A stretch of DNA of 64,000 nucleotides from Conus ventricosus (lineage: Eukaryota > Mollusca > Gastropoda > Neogastropoda > Conidae): NCBI GenBank assembly GCA_018398815.1, contig CM031595.1:46766167-46830166 (forward strand), read 5' to 3'. Shown here piece after piece: positions 1 through 10,399 of this stretch (position 1 is its first letter; every line of letters begins with the position of its first letter). The position numbers and the translations under genes are program-made. Under the pieces are notes generated by a model. That model was not told where the DNA came from. It did not search any database and worked only from the letters and a program-made list of their open reading frames with translations.

Positions 1-145
1 CAGTGCGGGAGTGTGGGGGTGTGTGTTGTGGGGGAGGGGAGACCAACACTTCTTCGAGAAAGAATAGACGAATGAGGATATTAGAAAGAACGAGAGATGG
101 AGAGAGATTCAGATGATTTATTCATATGATAGGCCATGGCTCCTT

Positions 146-164
146 ATGAAGAAGAAGAAGAAGA

Positions 165-231
<67 letters not shown>

Positions 232-267
232 CGAGAGAAGAAGAAGAAGAAGAAGAAGAAGAAGAAA
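146..267. repeat. (GAA)n(GA)n(GAA)n compound microsatellite
   Basis: Purine-only strand of GAA, then GA, then GAA repeats. A shorter version is present in copy B at about 34260-34312. Open frames here (poly-ER/poly-LS peptides) are artefacts. Confidence 0.97.
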
Positions 268-447
268 GATGGACGAGGAATTCACGACTGAGGAGAGGGT
301 GAGGACATCATGAACTGGCATATGAGAACATGGAGAGACAGGGAAGGCGGGTCTGGTCACGGTAGAACATGGAGAGACAGGGAAGGGCAGGTCTGGTCAC
401 GGTGAAGGAGGAAGGATGGACGAGCACAAACACGAAAGGGAGGAAAA

Positions 448-479
<32 letters not shown>

Positions 480-486
480 ATAGTAT

Positions 487-525
<39 letters not shown>
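448..525 (-). repeat. (TAG)n tract forming the 3' tail of the CR1-like LINE
   Basis: Trinucleotide tract, with two interruptions near 480-485, exactly at the 3' end of the LINE. It is absent from the empty site in copy B, so it arrived with, or grew from, the retrotransposon tail. Confidence 0.85.
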
Positions 526-621
526 GGACTGGCTTCATTAGCCTAGACCTCGCGGTCTATCATGTGTCCCCTCTAAATTTCTTCACTTTTTGGGTCATAT
601 GCCATGCTACAATTAATATCT

Positions 622-1185
622 TCATTGCAATCCATCATAGTCATGAAACAATTCTCTAAATTTTGAATCATTATCTAGAAAATTCTTGAAAGTATTAATA
701 TCAGGTGCAAATTTAATGGTAGTAGGTATTTCATTCCAGTGGTTAGCAACTCTATAAGAAAATGAAAATTTACGTTGATTAGTGTTACAGTGCTTTATAA
801 AAATCTTTCCTTCAGAGTTTCTAGTACTCGAAGTTTGTGCAGCAGAAAAGAATGTCTCAATGTCAATATCATCATAGCCATTAAAGATCTTATAAACTTG
901 AATTAGGTCACCTCTGATCCTTCTTCCCCTCAGCGAGTGCAGATTCAAATATTTCAATCTTTCATTATATGATAAGTTTTTGCAATGCTTCAGCAATTTG
1001 GTAGCTCGTCTTTGAACCTTTTCTAACATTATTGATTGACGCTTTAAAAAAGGGCTCCAAATCACATTAGCATACTCCAAATGTGGCCTGACAAAAGCTT
1101 TGTATAATTTCAAAAAAGTATCTTTATCTAAATAAGTAAAACTCCTTTTTATGATACCTAACATCTGGTTAGCTGTAGAAAGAAA
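622..1185 (-). pseudogene. CR1-like ORF2 C-terminal segment
   Basis: The minus-strand frame encodes the region after the RT domain of a CR1/L2-type LINE. Visible motifs are ANQMLGIIKRSF, LYKAFVRPHLEYANVIW, LEKVQRRATKLL, YNERLKYLNLHSLRGRR, and YRVANHWNEIP near the end. It stays open to a stop near 622. The open frame continues upstream to 1395 only by running into the adjacent tRNA-derived sequence; true CR1 homology begins at about 1185. The protein would have reverse-transcribed the element RNA at a nicked target. Here it is separated from its RT domain by about 3.6 kb of nested insertions, so it is not functional. Confidence 0.85.
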
Positions 1186-1442
1186 CTCGTGGAGAGCGTG
1201 GCAGCAGAGAGTCCTCAGAAGAGAAGCCCCCTTCAAGAAAGTGTTTCGGCCCTTATCTCCTGACACTCTAGGGGGGTTGGGCCACACCCGGTTCATGACT
1301 CCGGATGTACCTCTGCTGCCCCCCTTTTTTTTTCCCCCCATCTTGGGACGAGCCATGGCTGGGATTCGAACCCATGACCCTCTGGACATGCTCATTTTCT
1401 ACTTAATGACTCGCGCTTTAACCACTGAGCCACAGGGACACC
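1186..1442 (-). mobile_element. tRNA-derived SINE-like sequence
   Basis: On the minus strand a tRNA-like head begins at about 1439 (GTCCCTGTGGCTCAGTGG) and contains good Pol III A-box and B-box matches about 60 nt apart, then about 180 nt of unrelated body. The acceptor-stem halves do not pair, so it is not an intact tRNA gene. It lies between the RLE LINE stop codon (1460-1462) and the resumed CR1 coding sequence. It is either a SINE inserted in the LINE 3' UTR or an integral tRNA-like 3' UTR. The junction near 1186 is approximate. Confidence 0.6.
1361..1432 (-). promoter_or_regulatory. Pol III internal promoter-like A and B boxes
   Basis: The A box TGGCTCAGTGG (plus coordinates 1422-1432) fits TRGCNNAGYNGG. 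The B box GGTTCGAATCC (inside 1361-1373) fits the canonical tRNA consensus. Both read on the minus strand, in the sense of the neighbouring LINE. Confidence 0.65.
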
Positions 1443-1459
1443 TGATATTTGTAGGGAAA

Positions 1460-2408
1460 TTAAGCCTCATGAAGTTCACTTTTGTTCCTCCTTGACCAGA
1501 TCCAGCTTGAACACCTCTCTGCCGCTTCTGCCATTGCTTTCAGGGCTCTGGTTTTTTCCTTCCCTGCAACTGAGAGCTGTTTCATGAGGCTGTATGCAGA
1601 CGTTCCTACAAATCCCCTAGCTCCAGTTTCTGCAGTGAGGACTTTGACCTGATAGCCTTCTCTCCTCAGGCTGTTTGCCAGATCAGCATACTTTTCAGTC
1701 TTGTAGATTTGAGCTGCCTCCATTCTGTTCTCATATGGCACCGTGAGCTCGATCATGATCAGCTGCTTGGTTGACTTAGAGTGGACTACTATGTCTGGTC
1801 TCATGCCACTCTTGCTGATGATCTCTGGGTGACTCTTCCATTCTGGGAGGTCTGCAGTGCACTCCCAGTCATCTGCCCCATCCAGCAGACTCTGCCTGCA
1901 TGTTTCGAGTGGCACTGTTGTTCTTGGCCATGATTTGCTGCCTCCTGCCGTGAAGAATGTTGCGGGTGCTTTTGGAGTCCTGATTCTCCCTTTTGTGGTG
2001 TTGGTACTAGCCCAGACTACTTGTACAATCTCTTTGAGCACTTGGTTGTGCCTCCATGTGTACCTTCCTTGAGCCAGGGCTACTTTACATGAGCTTAGAA
2101 CATGCTCCACTGTTTGTTTTTTCATGGCAGAGGGGGCATGCAGGATCGTCTGTTTTCCCCCACTTCACCAGGTTTGCATTTGAGGGCAGAAGGTCATATG
2201 CAGATCTGAGAATGAAGCTGATCCTGAGAGGGGCCATGTGCCAAATGTCATTCCAAGTTAGACTTCTTTGGAGTGCATTCTCCACGTTGTCCATTGCCCT
2301 TGCTGGCTCTGCTGGACTGCTTTTTGGAGTCTTTTTTGGTCTTCTTCTTTTCTCATCTCCTGAATCATCATGTCTCTTTTGGCTTTTCCTTTGGCCTTTG
2401 ACCACCAT
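1460..2408 (-). pseudogene. RLE LINE C-terminal region with restriction-like endonuclease
   Basis: Two overlapping minus-strand frames (2408 to about 2140, and 2125 to 1460) together encode the post-RT region. PACPLCHEKT with TVEHVLSSC forms the CCHC knuckle characteristic of R2-type proteins. The endonuclease core follows: RPDIVV supplies the PD motif and IELTVPYENR the downstream acidic motif. The segment ends with EAAERCSSWIW and a TAA stop. The frame break lies in a run of six A, so it may be an indel. In active relatives this domain nicks the target DNA to prime reverse transcription. Only about 20 nt separate the stop from the tRNA-like sequence. Confidence 0.8.
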
Positions 2409-3540
2409 TCAGTTTTGGTCACCCCCAGTCCTTGTCTGTTGGTCTGTGTGTGTCCTGTTATTTCTCTGATCTTGAGACTTTCTTTTGCAGAATCCATCGC
2501 CTCTTGAACTTTCCATTTTCTGCCTGTCTTCAGCTGGGGCTTGATTGCTTCTACCACCTTGTCTCCCGAGTCCTCCAGCATGCTTTGAAGTCTGATCTTC
2601 CCTGCTTTGTATTCCTCCAGGATGGATTTCAGTGGTAGTTTGACCTTTGCTTGGCGACAGTACAGCGCGATGTCAGTCAGACAGGGTGGGACACCAAGCC
2701 ATTTCCTTGTGAACTTGTTGATTTTGGCTTCCATTGCTTCTACTGTGCTGGTGCAGATGTCGTATATCATCAGAGGCCATAGGAGCTTTGGTATCAGCAT
2801 GAACTGCAGACACCAGACCTTGTATTTGCCAGGGAGCCCACACTGGTCAATGGTCTCCAAGCCTTCTTCCGCCATCTGCTTGGTTTCTTTTGCTCTTTGT
2901 GTGTCTTTCAGCGTATCATCATACCATCTTCCAAGGCTCTTGACTGGTTCTTCTGTGACTGTTGGAATGGCCTGGTTGGCAACACTGAAGACCACAGATT
3001 CGGCCACTTTTCCTTTCCTCAGTGAGAGACTCCGTGATTTCTTTGGCTTGAACTTCATTCTGGATGAGGCAACTATGTCGTCCAGCCTCTCCAGCACATG
3101 ACGTGTCTCGTCTTCTCTGGATGAAATCACTGTAGTGTCATCCATGAAGGCCTTGAGAGGAGGCATCTTGTATCCATCGCCAGGGTCTGTTTGTCTCGCG
3201 TTGTTTGTTGCTGCTTTCAAGATCAGTTCCATTGCCAGCACGAACAGTATCGGGGAAATTGCACAGCCCATTGCAATGCCCACTTCCAAGTTGATCCAAT
3301 CAGTTGTGTACTCCTTGGTAGAGAACCGCATTGAGAAGCCATTGAAGTACTTCTTGAGCATGTCGCGGATATTCTTTGGCACATGGTACATCTCAAGAGC
3401 CAACTGTATCATCTCATGGGGCACAGATCCATATGCGTTTGCCAGATCAAGCCACACTACGTCCAGGTCTCTCTTTTCTGTTTTTTGCTTTTTGGATTGC
3501 GTCCCAGATCATTGTGGCGTGTTCTACACAGCCAGCCACG
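2258..3540 (-). pseudogene. RLE LINE reverse transcriptase domain
   Basis: The longest frame (399 codons, 3457-2258) contains RT motif A as WLDLANAYGSVPH, the motif B region as GIAMGCAISPILFV, and the catalytic motif C as AFMDDTTVIS. Thumb-like sequence LIPKLLWPLMIY follows. A frame break near 3460 separates it from upstream AGCVEHATMIWD, encoded up to about 3540. FMDD replaces the commoner YADD but keeps both aspartates. The ordered motifs make an RT certain; assignment to the R2/R4/NeSL group depends mostly on the attached RLE domain. Confidence 0.85.
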
Positions 3541-3588
3541 CCTGGATGCCACCTTTCTGGACTGACACATCCAAGTACTTGTTTTCCA

Positions 3589-4828
3589 TCAGGTACTTGT
3601 CAGCCTTGCTGCCATGACAGAGAAGAAGATTTTCCCTTCGACGTTCAGTAGTGATATTGGCCTGAACTGGCTGATGTCACTTGAGTTTTGCTCCTTGGGG
3701 ATGTACACACCATCTGCCGTCATCCACTGGCCGCTGATCTTCTGGTTTCTCCAAGCCGATCGCAGCAGCCTGTGGAGCCACTCCAGCACCTTGGGACATT
3801 TCTTGTAAAGCTGGTAAGGTATTCCGTTTGGCCCTGGTGATGATTTGGCTCTGGCTTTGTCGACCACCTTCTTGATTTCCGCCAACGTTGGAGGCTTGCC
3901 ATTGAACTGTTCTCAGGGTTGGTTGGCCACACCAGACCTTGAATGTCGAGTGGTGCTTTGCTCTGTGAGTCAGAGTATGTTTTCCTCAGATGCTGCTCAA
4001 GAACTCCTTTGTCCACACTTAGGGTCCCAGATTTTGGCTGCTCAAACAGTGTTCTGGCAAACTGGAAGGGGTCTCTGAAGAAGCGCTCTTGTGTCTTCTT
4101 CTTTTTGCTCTTCCTCTTCCTCGCAGATTCCGCTTTGCTGAGGGCGCTGTGTTTTTCTTTCAGGTCTTCCCACAGTTTTTCCAAGCCTTGTTTTTCAGCT
4201 GGCAGTGCGGTCTTCATTTGCTTCTTGAGGTTGTTCTTTTGGACTCTGATCTTGTCCATCTTTTCTTGGCGTCTGGATTTCTTTGGAGGTGTTTTCTCTT
4301 TGGGTAGTTTTACTCCATAGGCGTCTCTACATGTGGCATACACAATGTCCCCATATGTGGCTAGTTTGTGTTCCAGGGTGCTTTTCCCTATCAGTGCATC
4401 GAGTCTTTGAGACGATTTTTGCATCCAGTTTCTCCCAATCTTCAGTTTCGTTTGCTCGTGGCAGGTTGAGTTTCAGGCGCCCGGCATCGAGGGCCTGTGC
4501 AAATTCCTCATCCGAACCAACAGCGTGGATGTCCTTGGCACTGTGGTTTAAAACCCTGGCCTTGGTCTTCCGACGTCTTATCTGCTGATGCAGTGTGCTG
4601 CTGCTCATTCAGATGAGTCTTCACACATCCCATCTTTGTTCTGTGGATCTTCATGCCACGGGTGGTAGCGAAACGCTTTCCACAGACACATGGATATTCC
4701 ATTTGGTCCATGTTCATAGTCCGTTTGGGATTTGCAGTCGTGATTGGTTGAGCACTGATGGATTCATCATTCTCCTCCCCCTTTCGGTGAATCTGGGAGC
4801 ATCTTTTCCTTTTGTACTTAGTAGCCAC
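3589..4828 (-). pseudogene. RLE LINE N-terminal region with zinc finger and RT onset
   Basis: Overlapping frames at 4828-4508, 4608-4327, 4424-3720 and 3885-3589 read as one broken coding region. The first starts MATKYKRKRC and carries a finger-like motif CVCGKRFATTRGMKIH followed by a late Cys. A Lys/Arg-rich stretch follows (about 4250-4080), then pre-RT and early RT sequence KARAKSSPGPNGIPYQLY and SQFRPISLLNVEGKIFF. Zinc fingers in this position bind target DNA in R2-like proteins. At least three frameshifts are needed to read through. Confidence 0.75.
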
Positions 4829-4833
4829 ATGTT

Positions 4834-6015
4834 TAAGGCAAAGTGAGGGTCAAATGACAACCTGCTATCGAAGGTAACACCCAAGTCTTTTTCTTCCGTA
4901 AGAGCCTCTACTTGGTGATAAACATCATTCTCCATCATTTTATATTCATTATTTGATTATTATTCCTGACGTGCAATACACCACACTTGGTCATGTTGAA
5001 AATACAGATTCCATGACTCAGACCACTCTTGCAGTTTGTAGATATCGTTTTGAATACAAGTACTCTTTGATGTACAATTGTAAATCTTGGTATCATCTGC
5101 GAATATTTTACATGGACTGACAAGGTTATCTGGTAGATCATTTATAAAAATAGTGAAAAGAACCGGTCCCAGTATACTTCCTTGAGGGATACCACTAAGT
5201 ACATTACATTTCTTTGATTTGGCTGCCCTACTCTGACTTGTTGAGTTCTATCACTCAGAAAGTTTTTGATCCATTTTAATAAGGTGCCACCAATACCGTA
5301 TGCTGTTAGCTTTATAAGGAGTCTCTTATGCGGAACCGTATCAAAAGCTTTTCTAAAATCCATGTATATGATATCAATTCCTTGTCTGCCATCTAGCATT
5401 GTTGTTATATCCTCCATAACCTCTAACAGCTGTGTGATACATGATCGTTTTTTTTCGAAAACCATGCTGACATTTAGAATATAAATTATTATCTGTAAAA
5501 TAGGAGACCATTGAGTCTCTGACAATACTTTCTAAAACCTTGCATAAGATACAAGTAAGACTTACAGGTCTGTAGTTGCTCGGTTCACATTTTGTACCTT
5601 TCTTAAAAATCGCTGTCACCTCTGCCGTTTTCCAGTCTTCATGTAATACACCAGTTTCAAGTGTCTTATTAAAAATGAACACAGTGGAACAGATAGTTCC
5701 TCACATAGCTCTTTTAGTACCCTTGGTGGCAATAAATCAGGACCCTGTGCCTTATTTGGGTTAAGTTGTTTTAATTTACTCTCCACAGCTTTGGGAGTTA
5801 CTCGAATTTCTGTTAACATTACACCATTTGAATAACATCCTTCTCTCAAGTCCGGAATGTCGCATAAATTTTCTTGGGTAAATACACTTGAAAAAAATGT
5901 ATTTAACATTTGAGCCTTATCCATGTCATCCACCGCAAATGTACCATCAGGTCTCTTTAATGCACTTATACCTGTACTCATTTTCATTTGCTGTTGCACA
6001 TACCTCCAAAACTTT
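4834..6015 (-). pseudogene. CR1-like reverse transcriptase domain, frameshifted
   Basis: Minus-strand frames show, in order, KKFWRYVQQQMK (6015), NPNKAQGPDLLPPRVLKEL (about 5740), FKKGTKCEPSNYRPVSLT (about 5570), YMDFRKAFDTVPHKRLL (motif A, about 5360), TAYGIGGTLLKWIKNFLSDR, and EEKDLGVTFDSRLSFDPH (about 4850). The sequence around the catalytic YADD is frameshifted. Frame changes occur near 5650, 5460 and 5180. The 5' end coincides with the junction to flanking DNA at 6015, so the N-terminal endonuclease was never copied here (5' truncation, normal for LINEs). Confidence 0.85.
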
Positions 6016-7274
6016 TTGGCAGAAGACATGCGACAAATGTGGAAGGAAAATCACGAGAACAAAAAGGACGGAGAAAACATGGTGACAAAGAAAAGGACTG
6101 ATGAAAAGAAATGGTGGAGAGAGAAAAAAAAGGACGGGTGAAAACATGTTGAGAATGGGAAAACAAATGAGGACATGGTAAGAAAGAGCAGGACGTATGA
6201 CAACACCACGTATAATGAAGGATGGAGCTGTTGAGAACATTATATTATTATATTATAAACATGACAGGATCAGGACTTCTACGTTGCTGGAACCTCCCTA
6301 GGTGATAAATAGCAACGGAAAAAGAGAGCAGCCCTCTTCAGGTAAATAAAAGCTTATTTTAAAATTTTGTTTATTTCCTTTTTAAAAACATTCTGACCCA
6401 ATGAAACTGACGCCCCAACGACCATCCCCGAGTTCAGCCCAATGGGACCCTGCTGCGGCTCTGCATCCACCTAGGCTATCAGGATCAAGATGAGGACAGT
6501 GAAGGAAAGAACGCATAAGACAAGGTGAACAATGAATAGATGGATTGGAGATGGTCAGGAAAAAAAGGACGGATGAGGAACCAGCAGATTAAAACGGTGA
6601 GAAAACAAAGAATGGAATTATGTTAAGCAACGACGATGAGGATCCTCAACGTGAGAAAGGCCAGTGATGTCGTTCTCAGAAATGAAAGGACGAATGTCGG
6701 AAAGAAAAGGATGAATCAAGGGGAAGAGTTTCCATTGTACTCCTCTGCTTCCTACAGTAAACAGCTTCTTGGCGTAGTCATACTTAGATCATGTTTAAAT
6801 GCAGCAAATAATGACAACTTTCTTAAATGCTACAGGACCATACCATGAAAATTCAATACAACAGCTTTAAAATGTAACAGGCAGAAAGCTCTTGCTCAGA
6901 TGGCGATGGTACAAATTGAATCATTCCCAGCATACATTTCTGTTCTCTTCCCAAGTAGATTTCAATTCCCTGCCTTACGAGACAATAAGTCTGACAGAGG
7001 GTGAAGAGCGGAAATCCTGCCAAGAGTGGTCTTGCTGGTGGCGAGCCTGTTTGTTCCTTACAACTGGCTGCTCATAATTTAAGTGCCATCGTTTTCCTTT
7101 TCCTCTGGTAAGGACAATGTGAACTATTTTGAAATTGTTGCAAAAATGAAAAATAAAAAAAATATATATTACAAAAAAGGGTGAATGAACGAGTCTTCAA
7201 GTGACCGATTATTCAACTGCTCGACTGACTGATCGATAGATTTCTTGATAACCTATCTGTTGTGTGCCCCCCTC
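6016..7274 (+). repeat. Degenerate GATGAGGAC-type minisatellite, then unclassified sequence (copy A)
   Basis: Up to about 6720 the sequence repeats loose variants of GGACGGATGAGGA / GAAAGGAAAG, the theme of the homogeneous array at 32.1-34.1 kb, and matches 34455-35580 in copy B. From 6720 to 7274 it is shared with copy B but unclassified, and no gene is visible. Position 6290-6297 (GAACCTCC) is the empty site for the MITE present in copy B. Confidence 0.6.
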
Positions 7275-7348
7275 ACACACACACACACACACACACCTGC
7301 GCGCGCATGCGCACGTGTGAACAAACACACACACACACACACACACAC
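7275..7348. repeat. (CA)n microsatellite interrupted by GCGCGCATGCGCACGTG
   Basis: Two CA runs flank a CG-rich, Z-DNA-prone alternating core. Copy B (about 36110-36190) has far shorter CA runs around the same core. Confidence 0.95.
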
Positions 7349-7669
7349 ATCCAACCACATTCAGCCACAAGGGGCCGCTGTCAATCACTGTCAACGAGTA
7401 GAACATTGGTACTTATCTGTTTCAGAAATTATTCCAAGCAGAAAAGCACACGTGGGTAAAAGTCACTGCCCAGCATCAATGTCGCCACAATAAGAAACTT
7501 CTGCGAAGACCACTGACCACAACATTATTCGTTTTTTGGGTCGAAGTAATGGCGGTTCTTCTTCTCCATGTTGTCCCGACTCCGGTGTGTTCTCATTTGA
7601 AGTATGCGCAAACCGGTTGCGCAGACGGCAAGTTGGAAGATTGAGGCCTGGGCACGTGCAGCACGAAAA

Positions 7670-7741
7670 CAAATGACCGTGACCTGCACGACACAAATGA
7701 CCGTGACCTGCACGACACAAATGACCGTGACCTGCACGACT
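7670..7741 (+). repeat. 24 bp tandem repeat, three copies
   Basis: The unit contains ACAAATGACCGTGACCTGCA. Copy B has a single unit at about 36508, so this is a recent length change. Confidence 0.9.
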
Positions 7742-7821
7742 CGTGAACATCGCTCGTACAGGGGTTTAGCAAAGGCTCTTTCAAATGCACTGCCTTGGGG
7801 TGGTTACACAAGCACAAGGAT

Positions 7822-7973
7822 GTGTGTGTGTGTGTGTGTGTGTGTGTGAGCACACCAAAATCTTCTCTCTCCCTACCTGTGTTCTTATTTTTGATGATAA
7901 TAATGATAACATGATAACAATAATTATAATAACAGAAACAATAATAATAATAATTACAATAACAGTAATAGTG

Positions 7974-8013
<40 letters not shown>

Positions 8014-8180
8014 ACATCATCATAACAAGGATGACGATAATGATAATAACGATATCAATAATGATTTAAATTTTTTTTTAAATTATGATAATAACAAATA
8101 ATTATAATGAAGATGATGATTATGATGGTAATAATGATCTAATATAATCATCATCATCGTCATCGTCATCATCATCATAG
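7822..8180. repeat. (TG)n, then GATAAT-rich and (CAT)n tract
   Basis: Low-complexity AT-rich block with ATAATGATA and CAT repeats, matching 36610-36960 in copy B where the (CAT)n part is replaced by (TAA)n. No coding potential. Confidence 0.9.
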
Positions 8181-8695
8181 TGACAAAGGCATACTCTTAA
8201 AACGCTTTCCGAGATACCAGATCTTTTTCCAGCCAAGGTTCAACATACAGTCTAAGATCACACAAGGTGCACGCGGGCTACATTAAGCTCTGCCCACACT
8301 CCTGCTCCTCGGGCCACTAGCCTACGAACAGTTTCATGTCAGAAGGCCATCTGGTTGTTGTTGTGTTCAAGCTGTAAAACTCGGTGACAACTTGCGCATC
8401 CTCAATATCAGAAACTCTTTGATGTGATTTGATTGAGTCGTTTGTAAATTGTATGTATGTAGCCTAGGCCAGCTTCATCACTGGAATAGTTGAAAAGTGT
8501 AAGCCTAACGAATATGTGTGCAAGGTTTGGGTTTTAAGATTCAACCTACAAAGTAAAACGACAGCAGGCGGAGGTACCAAACCAAACAAAACAAAACAAA
8601 CAAACAAAAGAAAGAAAAGCACAACAACAACAATAACAACAACAACAACAACAACAACAATGTTGAGGCTCTGAGCCACCAGACGATGAGAACCG

Positions 8696-8895
8696 TTTCA
8701 GTTTCATCAAGGTGTCACTGCGTATTCGCTACACCACATCTGCTAAATTTAGAGACCACGCTGCGCATGATTTAAAGCTGATGGACAAATGAATTAACGA
8801 GTAAGAGGAGAGAATTTAAGAAGAGGTTCTACTGACAACGACTTAGCAGATGTCTGACCTACAGCATTAGCCCAACGCGCTGATCAGACCTTGAG
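8696..8895 (+). mobile_element. SINE of gastropod type, with about 98 bp internal insertion (copy A)
   Basis: It starts TTTCAGTTTCATCAAGG, continues GTGTCACTGCG, then CGCTACACCACATCTGC, and ends near CCCAACGCGCTGATCAG and CCTTGAG. From memory this order matches a SINE widespread in caenogastropods, whose core continues directly from CATCTGCTAA to GCAGATG. Here about 98 bp (8748-8845) interrupts that point. The same interrupted form is in copy B, so the interruption predates the duplication. Family name not assigned. Confidence 0.6.
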
Positions 8896-9099
8896 TACCA
8901 AGCTAACCTTGGCTGTGCCATTATTAACATTGTGTGCGATGAGTGTAAACAGACAAACAGAGCAACACTGAGAAAACGAGCTATGTCCTACAGGTCTTCC
9001 CCAGGCAGGACAACAACGAACGTAGTCTTTATCAAATAAGCGAACTTCAACATTTAGAGTAGGTCAGATTGTGTTCTATAAGAATCCTCCAAAATGAAT

Positions 9100-9107
<8 letters not shown>

Positions 9108-9143
<36 letters not shown>
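9108..9143. repeat. (GA)n microsatellite
   Basis: 36 bp of GA here, against about 72 bp at the corresponding site in copy B (39733-39804). Confidence 0.97.
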
Positions 9144-9146
<3 letters not shown>

Positions 9147-9420
9147 ATGAGCATAATGATCAAAGACAACAAAATCACGTGGTAAGTGACAACAAACAGA
9201 ACCTGGTAGAAATTTGAATATGAAAATGGCTTTATTGATGTATTTTATCTTTAAGTGATTTGTCAGGATTTCCAAAGCTTTATCATCAGTAGTTAATAGT
9301 TTCGAAGGCTCATCAAGTCAAAGATTCATTTTACAACATGTCTTTGAGGAGTCACCAGATGTTTTACAGGAAGTCTATTATCACCAGCTGAGTCCCAGAC
9401 AGATGAGGCGTAATACATAT

Positions 9421-9433
9421 ACACACACGCACG

Positions 9434-9478
<45 letters not shown>
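9421..9478. repeat. (CA)n microsatellite
   Basis: CA with a CGCA core at its left end; the counterpart in copy B (40077-40160) has gained a (GA)n block. Confidence 0.97.
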
Positions 9479-9479
<1 letters not shown>

Positions 9480-10399
9480 TCGTTCTCATTTTCTTCCTTC
9501 CTCTGTTCCCTCCGCCTCACCCCCATTCAGTCTGTTGGACACCTTATGACCTCCCTTGCATCCTTACATGGATCCTCAAGCATAGGCTCAAAGATTGTCC
9601 CCTATATTTTATGCCTTTTTCATCATGATTCTAGTTTTTCAACAACTTATTTTCCTAGCACACTTTCTTTTGTTTTACCTTCTACCCTTCGCTGGCTGCT
9701 TTGGGGTGCTGTTGGATTCTATTTTTGAATCCTTGGTGGTGAGAATGCCATAGAATTATAGACTGTGGTATATCTTCATTTCCTACCCAGGAAATAATGA
9801 CACGCGGCGCGGTTCTGCTTCGCAACTTCGGAGTACACAAACTCGACTGATTCAGTTTGCAATAAAAAAAAAAATACACGTAACTGTGACGTATTGGTAA
9901 GGAGAAGTATAGCTTTTGCAATGCGTTTTACTGAAGTCCTGTTTTCACTGTCTTTTGTCACCTGTTACTACTCTTACCCGTTTTATTTACCGCTGAACCA
10001 AGTTTCTCACGTTAAAACGCTAACATGTTTACACAGAAGCTGTCTTCACACCAGCGTTCGGTTGATTAAACAACATGTCTACACACGCACATTTATATTT
10101 ACTTTTGATGAACCCAACTTGAGAAAGTTAGTGCAAAAGTGCTGAAGCTTTTTAGAATTTGCAAGTCGATCAAAGGGGGGGTGTGGGAGATAAGATTCCA
10201 AGACGTTCTCTTCAACTGAGAAAGGACAGATGCAAACAAACCGAGATCTGATTCACAATGACTGGCGTGGTCTCCTTGCCTCTGTGCGATTGTTGGCATG
10301 TCAGACTGCTTTGCTCAATTCAAGAGTGCACGTGCCCCCCCCCCCCCCCCCCCCCCCACCCCAACACATCCATCATGAAGAGAATAAAACAGACTTAAA
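9480..10399. other. Unclassified sequence shared by copies A and B
   Basis: No gene or recognisable element. It contains a poly-C run at 10337-10357 where copy B (about 41015-41040) has a mixed C-rich sequence, so the homopolymer is either a copy-specific expansion or a sequencing artefact. Confidence 0.6.

Larger units (their letters stand above)
1443..4833 (-). mobile_element. RLE-encoding LINE (R2/R4/NeSL-like), nested in the CR1-like LINE
   Basis: A single long degenerate minus-strand reading unit runs from about 4828 to the stop at 1460. The domain order is an N-terminal zinc finger, RT, a CCHC-like knuckle, and a C-terminal PD-(D/E)XK endonuclease. That is the single-ORF layout of restriction-like-endonuclease LINEs; no APE endonuclease is seen. 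It splits the CR1-like ORF2 between LSFDPH (about 4850) and ANQMLGI (about 1175), so it inserted after that element. Several frameshifts make it inactive as read. The exact 5' end and any target-site duplication could not be fixed. Confidence 0.8.
448..6015 (-). mobile_element. CR1-like non-LTR retrotransposon, interrupted by nested elements
   Basis: Copy B at about 34450 joins the two flanks directly (GGGGGAAA then TTGGCGGAAG), so the whole 5.57 kb block is an insertion absent from B. Read on the minus strand it starts inside ORF2 at a KKFWRYV motif (5' truncated). It carries the RT domain (4834-6015), is interrupted by an RLE LINE and a tRNA-derived sequence (about 1186-4833), then resumes with the ORF2 C-terminus (622-1185). 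After a short 3' UTR it ends in a (CTA)n tail. The clade call rests on the RT and C-terminal motifs typical of CR1/L2 elements. Confidence 0.85.

Noticed and set aside
113..659. Open frames with poly-ER, poly-V or poly-T peptides
   Set aside because: They translate (GA)n, (GAA)n and (TAG)n tracts; no gene signal.
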